A stretch of 64,000 bases of DNA from Hymenobacter sp. J193 (GTDB taxonomy: Bacteria > Bacteroidota > Bacteroidia > Cytophagales > Hymenobacteraceae). Shown piece by piece: positions 27,289-36,363 of the stretch. The notes below the pieces were generated by a model. That model was not told the DNA's origin. It was given only the letters and a program-made list of their open reading frames with translations, and did no database searches. The stretch lies in contig NZ_JAJONE010000006.1 in NCBI RefSeq assembly GCF_024700075.1, positions 124,001 through 188,000 of the forward strand, given 5' to 3'. Both the position numbers and the translations under genes were made by a program. Each line of letters opens with the position of its first letter. Position 1 is the first letter of the stretch.

Positions 27289-27828
27289 ATGGACCAGCTC
27301 CGCATGATAGAGTACCAGCCGCGCCACTGGCGCGTGGTGTATCCAGCGGTTGTGTTGCAGCATGAGGCGCTGTTTCAGCAGGGCAAAGCTTTGCACACGG
27401 CCGCGCCGCTGGAAGCGGAGCAAATCTACCGGCGTATCATGGCCGCCTGCGGGGAGCTGCACCTGGATGCGGTGTCGCACCTGGGAATGCTGCTCAACAA
27501 CCGGACGCCCGGCCTGGGCCTCACATACCTGATGCAGGCATTTATGCAGGCCCGGCTGCTGTTTCCCAAATCCTTCGAGGAAGGCCGGGATGTGCTGCTC
27601 TACGAATCCACGGGCAACGGCTTTGTACTAACTGCCTACTATGCCATGGGCGTGGAGCTGCAGAAAGCGAAGCGCTGGACCGAGGCGCTGGCCCTGTTCG
27701 AGTTCCTGGTGCTGATTAACCCAAAGGACAATCACGGGGCCGGGCGGTGGATTGCGGGCCTTAAGGAGCGGATAGCGGCGGCGGGAGGAAACCCGGACCC
27801 GGAAGCTATTTCACTGGTAAGGCCCTAA
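27289..27828 (+). CDS. Hypothetical TPR-like helical protein
   Basis: 179 aa, all-helical. The stretch QKAKRWTEALALFEFLVLINP (split here for length: QKAKRWTEALALFEF then LVLINP) looks like a tetratricopeptide unit, and ALHTAAPLEAEQIYRRIM is a likely earlier one. TPR proteins mediate protein contacts; no specific role can be given. A strong hairpin terminator follows. Confidence 0.55.
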   Translation: MDQLRMIEYQPRHWRVVYPAVVLQHEALFQQGKALHTAAPLEAEQIYRRIMAACGELHLDAVSHLGMLLNNRTPGLGLTYLMQAFMQARLLFPKSFEEGRDVLLYESTGNGFVLTAYYAMGVELQKAKRWTEALALFEFLVLINPKDNHGAGRWIAGLKERIAAAGGNPDPEAISLVRP

Positions 27829-27852
27829 ATAACTATCAAAGAAGTGGTGTAA

Positions 27853-27886
27853 AAAGAGGCCCGGCTACTTGTAGCCGGGCCTCTTT
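27853..27886. terminator. Bidirectional terminator
   Basis: Perfect 16-bp stem AAAGAGGCCCGGCTAC/GTAGCCGGGCCTCTTT with a 2-nt loop, lying between the convergent genes ending at 27828 (plus) and 27885 (minus). Confidence 0.85.
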
Positions 27887-28100
27887 AGTTTGATTGAGTA
27901 CGCTGGTGAGGCGGTGTCCAGTCCGTCCACGTCCGGGTGGTCTGGCAGCAGGTACACTGCATTCTCAACTCCGTGGCAACGGGCGACACGTCCAGTACCT
28001 CATCGTGGGCATGGAGCGTTTCCTCACCGCAAGTACTGCACATCAGTAGCTCGGTGCCGGCTATCATATCCTCCATAAAGCTTAGCTCGTCGTCTTGCAT
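27885..28100 (-). CDS. Small zinc-ribbon-like protein
   Basis: 71 aa with two CxxC pairs, MCSTCGEET (about residues 20-28) and CTCCQTT (about 49-55), spaced 27 residues apart, a probable zinc ribbon. The last gene of the minus-strand mobilisation/Fic operon, 20 bp after the Fic gene stop. No named family recognised; may be a small regulator or a structural accessory. Confidence 0.55.
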   Translation of the reverse strand: MQDDELSFMEDMIAGTELLMCSTCGEETLHAHDEVLDVSPVATELRMQCTCCQTTRTWTDWTPPHQRTQSN

Positions 28101-28120
28101 GGTCGGGTGGTTAGGTAGGG

Positions 28121-29529
28121 TTAGCGTTCAATTCCGCCACTGTCGCGGCCGACGTTAGGGCCACCGCGGTCAATCGTTTTGGGTGGTTTTTCCAGCACGC
28201 TAACTGAGTTGCGCAGTTCGTCGGTGTACTTGTTGCTGCTCAGGCTCGGGATGCTGCCGGCGGCCAGCATGGCCTTATGGGCGTTTTCCTGGTTCATGCC
28301 CGCAATAGCCGGGCTGCGCTCCACAAACCTGGCTACCTCCCGCAGGCGGGCGGCATCGAGTCCCTTGCCGTTTTCTTCCAAGCCCCTGGCTACCTCGCGG
28401 GCAGCTTTGATAAAGAGCGGCTGGGCCTCCTCGTGGGTTTTGGGCACAATGGCAGCCGGGTTAGCCGTGCGCTCAGCGGCTGCCGGTACTGAGGCTTGCG
28501 GCTGCCGCTGAGGTGTCACCAGTTCCTTGCCCTCGGCCAGCTGCGCCACCTGCACCGACGAAGCCCGTAGCCGCCTGGCGTCTTCCAAGTCCAACGTCAT
28601 ATCCTTCATGCCGGGATGCTTCAGAATCTTGTCAGCGGCCAGCTGCATTTCAATGATGCCGGGACCTTTGATGGCGACGGGGTCATGGGTAACCGCTGAA
28701 ACCCGCTGGGCCAGCTTTACGCCCTGGTCATAATTGCCGGGGCCGGGCATATTGGCAATGACGTTCGCCGCCCGGTAGCCGGTCACCTCCAACTCCCGCC
28801 GGGCATCCATTGCCTTCATGGCCGGCGACAATTCCGGGGGCGCGGCAGCCAAGCTGGGGGTGCGCAGCTTTTCGGCCGCAACTCCCGGGGCCGGCGTCGT
28901 TATCTGCTGCAACATTTCCCGCAGGGGCTTGAGGTTTTTATCGGCCTCGGCCGGGGGTACAGCCGGACCATTGCCTCGTCGCGGCTGCGGTTCAGCACTT
29001 CGGGCGAGATTTTCCCAAAGTCCACCTGGTAGCCAGCTTCCTTGCCCAACTGGGTAACCATTGCCTGCAGGGTGCGGCCGTTGCCCTCGCGGAAAGCATG
29101 GGTGTGGTTGTACTGGTCCATGTAGTAGGCAGCCCGCTCGGTGAACTTGTCTTGGTCCAGGCCTTTCAAGCCGTTCTCCTTACCCAGCTGCTCCCCGATG
29201 GCCCCTAGCCGCTGCTCTATCTCCTTGTGCGGGGCATAGGTCATGGTTTCCTTGAAGCCGGTAACGTAGGTGGCCTTGTTACCCTGAAATCCCCGGTCAG
29301 CCCGCGTCTCGCCGGCCCACTGGTACACGTCCTCAAAAAGCTTTTTGTGTAGCTCTTTCAAGTGGGCATGGTCAAACTGCCCGCCCTGGATGCCGCCCGA
29401 CTCATTGAGTTTGGCCAGCTTGGGCAAGGCGCTATCATTCTCCACCTGCCGTAGCACTTCGGCATCCTTGATACCGAATTTATTGAGTAGTACCCCGTTT
29501 TCGTCGCTGAACTTGTCGTTGGCTGCCAT
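28121..29529 (-). CDS. Fic-domain AMP-transferase toxin with C-terminal extension (frameshifted)
   Basis: Fic core with the catalytic motif HAFREGNGRT (His and the anion-binding GNGR) and upstream GNKATYVTGFKETM, a flap-like segment. The frame shifts near 28961-28973 (one base restores AVPPAEADKNLKPLREMLQQ) and continues for about 260 residues of polar, Ala/Pro-rich helical sequence with no known fold. Total about 469 aa. Fic enzymes transfer AMP to target-protein hydroxyls. Placement directly after an antitoxin-like gene and the T4 coupling protein resembles the VbhA/VbhT arrangement on Bartonella plasmids, so it may be a plasmid addiction toxin or a transferred effector. Confidence 0.75.
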
Positions 29530-29547
29530 TCGCTGGGTGATTACGGG

Positions 29548-29799
29548 TTACTGCTCAGTTGCTGCCGGCGTGCCGTACTTGGCCTGCAGGCGGGCGCGAT
29601 TCAGCTCGTCCACCTGGTCTAAGGTCAGTTCCCCATCGACGTAGCGCTGCATCAGGGCCATTACCTCCTCGCTGGGCGCGGGGCCGTTGCTCATCAGAAT
29701 AGAAACCGAGTTGGAGGCGTGGCGCTCCCGCTCCTGGCGGGCGCTCAGCTGCTCGGGCGTTAAGCCGGCGGCGGCGGGGGCAAACGTAGGTACTTGCAT
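29548..29799 (-). CDS. VbhA-like Fic antitoxin
   Basis: 83 aa. APSEEVMALMQRYVDGELTL matches the antitoxin VbhA pattern (PSEE...LERYVxGEI) that follows the inhibitory helix. The inhibition motif in class I Fic antitoxins is (S/T)xxxE(G/N); the aligned stretch here reads SILMSN, so the Glu that blocks ATP binding seems to be Ser. It lies 18 bp upstream of the Fic gene, as expected for a toxin-antitoxin pair. Either inhibition works differently here or regulation is relaxed. Confidence 0.65.
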   Translation of the reverse strand: MQVPTFAPAAAGLTPEQLSARQERERHASNSVSILMSNGPAPSEEVMALMQRYVDGELTLDQVDELNRARLQAKYGTPAATEQ

Positions 29800-29900
29800 A
29801 GAATTCTGGTAGAGAGAGTGGATATCACTTAAACGAAAAACAGGGCTTGAACGTCGCTTTTTGGCCCTTTTTCAGGTTATTCAGCAGCAATTTTTACACC

Positions 29901-32186
29901 TCATGCCAAGGTGTTTACGTGCAGGGCCAACGTATCCCGCACCTCCTGGCGCACCCGCATGAAATTTTCCTGCACCGCGTCGGCCAAGGCCTTCTCCGGG
30001 TCGTCGTCTGGCCCACCAAAGCTCACCATCGGGTGCAGGGAAACTGCTCCCCCGTCCACTCGGGCCGGGTGATAGTACCCTGGAAAAAGGTGCTCTCGGT
30101 TTCCACCGTCTGCCCGATGAACTCCCCCTGCTGCAAGCCGATGGTGTCCTGCACCCGAACGAGGTTGCGCTCCTGGTAGCTGGTGCTTTGGTTGGAACTG
30201 CTGTTGCGGCTGCCGGTACCGCCCTGGCTCGTGCCGGTGCTGGTGCTTATCATTTCCTTGTCTTCGCGGCCTACCAGCTCCGAAATGAACTTGGCCGTTT
30301 CCAGCGAGTTCACCTTGCCGAAAAACTGGTTGTTCAGGTTCGACACCATTACCTGCATCTTCTCCTTTCCGTAGGCATCCGTCATCTGGCTCAGGTCCTG
30401 CGTCATGTACACCATCGCCACCTTGTTGCTACGGGCCGTGGCCGGTATCACCTCCAGGCCGGGCACGTAGATGGTCGCGGCCTCGTCGAGGAACACGTAG
30501 CTGCGGTGCTTGCGCTGCTGGTTCATCAGCTTCAGCGCTACCGTTATTACGCACGACACCACCGGCGAAAACGTCTCCTTCAGGGTGGGGTCGTTGCCGA
30601 TGCACAGCAGCTTAGGGGCCTTCGGGTCATTCAGATTGAGCGAGAAGCCTTCCCCCTCGGCTTCGTTGGGCGTCAGCACCCACACGATTTGCGGGCTGTT
30701 AATCCGGGTTAGAATCACCTGCAGCGTGCCCACGACGGCGGCTATCTGCTTTTCCGCTTTTTGCTTCACGGCAGTAATGATGGACCTAGCCAGGTCGCCA
30801 CTCTCTAGGTCTGTATCGAGCATACTCAAAACGTGCTTGAAGTCGTCGTGCATCGCCGTAGCTACGACGTGGGGAATGGTGCACAGCGCCGGGTAGTGCT
30901 TGCGGTAAAACCAGATGATGCTGGTCAGATACGCCACGGCGCTGGTATCGAAGAACTCCATCTTGCGGATGCTGGATGGATTCAGGTTATTGATGATGGC
31001 CCGGCTGTACTCCTCGGCAAAGGCTACCACGGGCATATCATCGGGCCGCAGCGGGTTCACCCGCTCACTGCGCGTCAGGTCCCGGAAGTTGATGATGTGC
31101 AGCTGTACCGGCGGCTCGTCCTGCTCCTGCTCGGCAGTGGTCAGCTTGGCCGTGGCCTTGCCCATCATGCTATCGGCATACTTCGCTGCCTGCTGCTTCT
31201 CTTTCTCGCGCTGGCGCTCGGCCAAAACCAAGGCTTTCTGCGCGGTTTCCGCCAGCACCGGAAACTTAAAGTCGTAGATGAGGCCGGCGAAATTCTTGTA
31301 GGCAAACTGCTCTACCATCGGCTCCCCTATCGAGAAGGTCTTGCCCGCGCCGGCCCCGCCCAGTACCAGCGTGCCCCGGTAGGGGTTGGCAATGGTTATC
31401 CAACCACCATCTGCCGTGCGGAAATAGATGCCGTCCGGCGTTTCTATCTTCTTGCGCTCGGTGGTCAGCCCGAAGGCCGGGCGCTTGGTAGTGGCCCACA
31501 ACAGCCCCACCAGCCCACAGCTGGCCAGTACGGCAGTAGCGGCACCCGGATACCCGAACGTGATAAAGCCGGGCGTGTAGTGGTGCATATTCAGCAGCAC
31601 GTAGCCAGCAATCAGGAACACGGCCGCGCCTACTCCGGCCACCACACGGAATGCCTTTTGGTTGATGGGCTTGCGCTTCGGCTTGCCCGGCACCGTAGCC
31701 GGGGCCTTCTGCACGAACACCAGCACGAGGCCCGCCAGCAGCAGCAGTGCCCGCAGCCACACCCCGGCCGGGCCGTAGAACTTGGCCGCCTTCACCAGCA
31801 GCTTCGACTTGAACCCCTGGCCCGCCTTCGCTACAGCCTCGGCGCGGGCCACGCTTTTACTCAGCGCCTGGTCGGTGGCGTGAGTCGCGGATACGGCAGC
31901 CTGTGCTCCCCCCTCCCCTACTACCTGGCCAGCTTCGAGCTGCGCCTTGGCAATCCTGCGCTGCCGCTGGCGCTCATTGATGGCGGCAATCCGGGCGGCG
32001 AGTTTTTTCCTTGGGAGTAAGGGCCTTTATCTCGGGCTGGGTGAGCTGCACGGCCCGGGCCTGGGCTATCTCGTCACGATGCAGCAGCGTGTAATACTCG
32101 CCGCCGATGATGGCCAGCAGTAGCAGGGCGAAAATCAGACCGACGTTCTGGGTGTTGGGCGCGGCCCTGGGTGGTTGGCTAGACAT
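29901..32186 (-). CDS. VirD4/TraG-type conjugative coupling protein (two frameshifts)
   Basis: About 762 aa after correction. N-terminal helix (VGLIFALLLLAIIGGEYYTLL), a charged linker, two more helices (VWLRALLLLAGLVLVFV, VVAGVGAAVFLIAGYVLL), then the RecA-like motor: Walker A GGAGAGKT, Walker B YVFLDEAATIY. One A is missing in a run of six (32003-32008), joining the N-terminal 70 residues to the main frame, and one base near 30030 restores the tail PMVSFGGPDDDPEKALADAV to a stop at 29901. It links relaxosome to a type IV secretion channel. No T4SS channel genes are in the window, so the plasmid is mobilisable or its tra genes lie outside. Confidence 0.85.
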
Positions 32187-32227
32187 AACTGTGTAGAGGG
32201 TTGTTGGAAAGGATAAGGGTGGTGGCG

Positions 32228-33246
32228 CTACATTTCAATATCAAGCTCCCCGGCTGTGCGGCCTCGCTTCTCGCCTATGCTCTCGGTCTGCTCGTCGCGG
32301 CCCCGGCCGGAACGGACGGCCTGTTGCAAGGCGCGGAGGGCACTGGTAGCCGCTTGCTGCTGCTGAGGCTGCTCCCGGCCGGTGGTCAACAGGTGGTACG
32401 CGTTATCAATGGGCTCCCCCGCCTTCGCCCGGCGTTCGACGGTGGCCAGTGAACGGTAAAAGGTCTTATCGTACTCGCGGCCCTGGGCTATCTTCTGCAC
32501 CCGCGCTGGGTCAAGCTGCTGCGCCTTCGGCACCTGCTTGTTCAGTACCCCTACCCGCTCTCCAATCTTGGCGGCACGGCTGGCATCGCGGCTAGCATCC
32601 CGCTGCTTGACCTTCACCTTTTCGTGCTCCTGTGCGGTGTAGGTAAACTGCTTCTCGAACTGCTTGCCCGCCTGGGTCTGCCAGTTCATTAAGTCGAACC
32701 GCTGCCGGCGGCCGGCGGGGTTGAGGCTTATCTTCTGGCTCCGGTCGCGGGCACTCACGATGACGTGAATATGCGTTTGCAGACCAGACTTCTTCTCGCC
32801 CGTCTGAGCTTGGCCGGCGGCCACCTCGGGGTCAGTGCCACGGTAGCTTCTGTCTTGGTGGATGGTGGCCCCCAAACCAAATCCTCACTGCGCAGCTGCC
32901 GTCCTTCCTTTAGGTTAAAGTTGCCGGCGTACTGCTCCATCACTGCCCGCGTGTAGGCTTTCAGCTTCTGTTCGTCATTACCGATATGCTCCAACTCGTC
33001 GGCGCTGGGGCTAATCACCAACGAGTAAAACTTGGCATCATCCGCCCGCAATCCTTTCACGTTAGTGTCGATTTCCTGCATCAGTTCTGCCGCTTCAATC
33101 CCGTCGCGGTCAGCCCCGAAAAACGTTGCTGTCTGCCCATCTTTAGCCGCTTCCTGCTTCAGATAATTGAGCGTCTGCGCGCTGCTGCCGCTGTTATTGT
33201 AAGCGGCTTTACCGTGCGTCGCGGGGTTGATTAGCTTAACGTACAT
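32228..33246 (-). CDS. Relaxase/mobilisation protein, MobB/DUF5712-like (frameshifted)
   Basis: N terminus MYVKLINPATHGKAAYNNSG with QTLNYLKQEA, a core KFYSLVISPSADELEHIG, and the metal-binding relaxase motif THIHVIVSARD, all typical of DUF5712 relaxase-like proteins of Bacteroidota plasmids. One C is missing in a run of five (32869-32873; restores LVWGATIHQDRSYRGTD), giving about 339 aa. The C terminus is Gln/Arg-rich. It should nick and lead the transferred strand. It follows the BfmA-like gene by 6 bp and precedes the coupling protein. Confidence 0.8.
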
Positions 33247-33252
33247 GCTGGC

Positions 33253-33777
33253 TTAGCTGCTCAGTTCGGTATCTTTTTTCCCCGACTGCCCCTCCCCTAC
33301 TCTCTTTCCTGAACCAACGGGCTGAGTACCGGTTAGCGCCTCTTTTAGCTGCCGCTCTACGGCCTCGTCATTCTGCTGCCGTAGCTTCTTCAGCGTCTCC
33401 CGGTGTGCCGCCAACTGGCCTTCACTGAGTAGGCTCAACTGGCCATTCAGGTTGTTGACCAGGATTTCATTCATCCGTAAAACCCGCTCCAGCGTGATAC
33501 GGGACCGAAGCATTTCTTCCAGCATCGGGAGCAGTAAGCTGCGCTCCTCCTCCTGCATATAGCTGAAAACCCGGTCGCCCAGCTTCTTCACCTGCTGCAT
33601 TATTAGCTGGCCCTCGCGGGCCACATCGTCCGCTGGGTTGAGTTGCCGGCTTGTGAAGTAGTCCAACGCTGCCTCGGTGTATTCACCAAGACTCATTTTC
33701 AGCCGGGTGGCAGCTTTCGTGGCGGCCCCGTGGCTGCTTGCATTTACCCGAATCTGCGGCTTCTGCTCTTTGGCCAT
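33253..33777 (-). CDS. BfmA/BtgA-like mobilisation protein
   Basis: 174 aa. The N-terminal RVNASSHGAATKAATRLKMS with LGEYTEAALDYF is a ribbon-helix-helix-like DNA-binding pattern seen in BfmA/BtgA relaxosome accessory proteins; a long helical region follows and a charged tail (GKRVGEGQSGKKD). It is the first gene of the minus-strand transfer operon. It is expected to bind near oriT, which is likely the region immediately upstream (33780-34235). Confidence 0.72.
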   Translation of the reverse strand: MAKEQKPQIRVNASSHGAATKAATRLKMSLGEYTEAALDYFTSRQLNPADDVAREGQLIMQQVKKLGDRVFSYMQEEERSLLLPMLEEMLRSRITLERVLRMNEILVNNLNGQLSLLSEGQLAAHRETLKKLRQQNDEAVERQLKEALTGTQPVGSGKRVGEGQSGKKDTELSS

Positions 33778-34235
33778 TTCTACAGCTGAAACAGTGGCTA
33801 GGACTACGATTCAACGATAATATGTGAGCAAATACACACTGTAAATCAGTATGTTATGATATATAATCACATATTTTCAGCTCTGCTGAAATACAAGTAA
33901 CACAAATACAAAGCTTTAGCGCCGTATTTGTGTTACTCTTCTTGCTAAAAAGAAATGAACGAGTATCAGTACGGCTTTACCTGCCCGATGTTGTCTACGG
34001 CCGTGAAATTACCAGCTGCCACTATTGCTAAGACTACCGCTAAGCTACGAGTTAGAATTACTACCCCATGGCCTAGATTGGTGCTCTCTTTCTTTTCTGA
34101 TGCGCCACCTTCTATTTGATGTGTTACACCAGTCAGGCCATTGGGAGAAAAAGCCTGCTTAACCTTCTACTAACCGCTTTCCACCTTTCTACCAGAAACC
34201 CCTTGGTATCGCTGTAATCCCTCTTTAATCATTTT
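33778..34235. other. Intergenic region, candidate oriT and mob promoter region
   Basis: AT-rich. Inverted repeats: AATATGTGA (33819-33827)/TCACATATT (33867-33875); TTTCAGC/GCTGAAA around a TCT loop (33875-33891); and 14-bp AGTAACACAAATAC (33896-33909)/GTATTTGTGTTACT (33924-33937). Position directly upstream of a relaxosome gene fits an origin of transfer. A 54-codon open frame (33955-34119, MNEYQYGFTCPMLS) is present but unsupported. Confidence 0.45.
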
Positions 34236-34715
34236 CTCACTACTTCACCACTTCGCTACTTTAAAATACGCATCTCATTACACCTGCTGATCATTTATTC
34301 GCTACCTCGCTACTTGACTACTTCGCCACCTAAAAAAGTTAGACATCAGGTTAATGTTTAATTTCTTCACCACCTCGCTACTTAACCACATCGCTACCTA
34401 AAAAGCCCAAATGATTAGTACTACACTGTTCGATGCTTCACTACTTCACCACTTGGCTACTTCGCTACCTACACTATCAATGCACCATCTTTTCCTCACT
34501 ACTTCGCTACCTGACTACTTCGCTACTGATGCCATATCAACACTCTCGTTTTTTCGCTACTTCACCACTTGACCACCTCGACACCTTTTACTATTATATT
34601 TAATTTGCTACTTCACCACTTCGCTACTTGACTACTTAGATTTATTGCTACGTCGCTACTTAACTACCTCACTTCGTCGCTACCTCGCTACTTCGCCACG
34701 TAACTACTTCGCCAC
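34236..34715. repeat. Phased octamer array upstream of parA (candidate partition centromere)
   Basis: Eight clusters of tandem octamers, consensus YTSRCYAC (for example TTCGCTAC, TTCACCAC, TTGACTAC), in strict 8-bp phase. Cluster starts: 34236 (3 units), 34298, 34366, 34437, 34495, 34553, 34604 (4 units each) and 34644 (9 units), 36 copies in all, with AT-rich spacers of about 20-40 bp between the earlier clusters. It lies just before the parA promoter, where par systems carry their centromere/operator repeats. Confidence 0.75.
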
Positions 34716-34723
34716 TTTTTATG

Positions 34724-34731
34724 TATGTTTG
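34724..34731 (+). promoter_or_regulatory. -7 promoter element of parA
   Basis: TATGTTTG fits the TAnnTTTG consensus, 59 bp upstream of the parA ATG and directly after the octamer array, so repeat-bound protein could repress it. Confidence 0.5.
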
Positions 34732-34789
34732 CGCTATCCGCCTGACTGACCACCCGGCGTAAAGTTCTTTAACCCTAACCAGTAAACCC

Positions 34790-35565
34790 ATGCCCAAAAT
34801 TATCAGCTTTGCCACTCAAAAGGCGGCTCCGGTAAATCAACCCTACTACTCGTGCTCGCCGCTCCCCTGGCCACTGAGTATGGGCTAAAGATTGCCGTTC
34901 TGGATTGCGACTATCAGCAAAGCATCGTCAAAACCCGTGCTCAGCTGGACGCGCACAACCTGGCTAACCTTCAGAAAACCGACCCGGCGGCCAAGTACCC
35001 CTACGATGTATTCCCGCTGGCCCTGGATAAGATTTTCGAGTTCATCGACAATCCCGATAATCAGGACTACGACCTTATCATCATCGACGTACCCGGCCGG
35101 GCCGATGGCGACGATGTTTTCAACGCTCTCACGGCCTGCGACGCTGTAATTGTGCCCCTGGTATCGGATTACCTGGACCGGGCCTCTACGGCGGAGTTTA
35201 TGGGCATTCTGGAAGCTATCAAGCAGTCTGCGGAGGAAGCTCAGTTGGATTTCCAATACTTCGGCCTTCCAACCAAGCGCGTCGCCGGCCGACGCGAAGA
35301 AAAGGACATGGATGAGTACATCGACGGGCTGGGCCTCTCGCGCCTCAACTCCTCCCTGGGCCTGCGCACCGCCTACAGCCGGGCCTCGACGCTCTATAGC
35401 TTGCTCAACCCTACCTACCGCACCTACGCGGGTGGCAACAAGGACACGGATGCCGAAATACGCCGCGTGTGTGAGGAACTGATAGAACGCCTGGGCTTGC
35501 CCCAGCGCAAAGCAGGGAACCAGCTCAGCGAGTCGGCCGATACGTCAACCACTAAAACCAACTAA
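34790..35565 (+). CDS. parA: ParA-family partition ATPase (frameshifted in Walker A)
   Basis: Start ATG 34790: MPKIISFATQ followed by the deviant Walker A KGGSGKST if one A is restored in a run of four (34818-34821). Then AVLDCDYQQSI (Walker A' partner), YDLIIIDVPGRADGDD (Walker B) and a C-terminal helical part. About 258 aa. No N-terminal HTH, so a small (type Ib-like) ParA. It should drive plasmid segregation with a centromere-binding partner, probably the next gene (3 bp downstream) and the octamer array upstream. Confidence 0.87.
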
Positions 35566-35568
35566 GCA

Positions 35569-36144
35569 ATGGGTATCGAGAAACCAAAAATCGAGCCTCG
35601 GCAGCGTATTCCCGTCTCTGCTGAGCGACGGAATCAGGCCCGGGCGGGCATGGATGGGGAGCTAGTCAAATCAACCAGTGCCACGGCTGCTGACGCTGCG
35701 CCGGCGGCTGTGGCCACCCCTGCAGTAGCCCCGCTGGCTCCGGTCGATGCTACGGTGCCTCCGGTGCCTCCGGAGCCAACGCCGGCCCCCGTAGCGGCTC
35801 CCGAGCCTGCAGCTGCATCGACCAGCCAGCCAGCACCGCCTGTTCAGGCGATGGCCACGGTGGCCCCCACGCTGCCGGCAGCCGCTCCAATGGCTAGCTC
35901 CGCTGCGCGGCCCCGGCGTGGGCGTAAGCCAGCCGCCCCGGATGCTGTGCTGATGGAAACCGAACGCTCGGTAAAAATTCCGGAAAGTGTCTGGAATGAG
36001 ATTCGGCTGGCGCTGGTGCTGCTGCCCAAAGGGGAGGATAGCCCGGTTAGCATAAAGGCGTACTTGGTCGCCGCCCATCGGCACTATGAGGCGCAGCTGC
36101 GCAAGCAGGGCAAGCTACCGGCTAAGCCAGCGGAGAGTAAATAG
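35569..36144 (+). CDS. Probable ParB-like partner of ParA (unrecognised family)
   Basis: 191 aa, starting 3 bp after parA. Residues 1-30 basic, 35-120 low-complexity Ala/Pro/Val-rich, then a basic patch (ARPRRGRKPAAPD) and a compact C-terminal domain (SVKIPESVWNEIRLALVLLP) that could be ribbon-helix-helix or winged. The architecture (long disordered N terminus, small DNA-binding C terminus) and operon position suit a centromere-binding adaptor. No sequence family recognised, so the function is inferred from place only. Confidence 0.55.
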   Translation: MGIEKPKIEPRQRIPVSAERRNQARAGMDGELVKSTSATAADAAPAAVATPAVAPLAPVDATVPPVPPEPTPAPVAAPEPAAASTSQPAPPVQAMATVAPTLPAAAPMASSAARPRRGRKPAAPDAVLMETERSVKIPESVWNEIRLALVLLPKGEDSPVSIKAYLVAAHRHYEAQLRKQGKLPAKPAESK

Positions 36145-36302
36145 CGTAATTTGCAGCACTGGTTAGGGGTAAGTCGTCGGTTTGGTCGCCGGCACTTGGC
36201 TTCTCCTTTCTGGCGCTGTAGCGCCAACCAAGGGCAGTTCCTACCAGGGCTGCCCTTGTTGTTACCTGCTTTCTGAGGTCAATGCACCTCCTGACATAGA
36301 AG

Positions 36303-36328
36303 AGCCCCGGCCTGAACAAGCCGGGGCT
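36303..36328. terminator. Intrinsic terminator between par and zeta operons
   Basis: Stem AGCCCCGGC/GCCGGGGCT, loop of 8 nt, followed by TTTTTG. It lies between the converging plus-strand par genes and the minus-strand toxin gene. Confidence 0.8.
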
Positions 36329-36363
36329 TTTTGTTGATGCACTTGAGTAGGGGAGGGGAGAGG

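Noticed and set aside
33955..34119. 54-codon open frame before the octamer array
   Set aside because: No recognisable domain, lies in a probable oriT/centromere flank and has no clear promoter or ribosome-binding site.
34236..34715. CRISPR array
   Set aside because: Repeat units are only 8 bp and directly tandem; spacers are irregular AT-rich gaps between clusters, and no cas genes are present.
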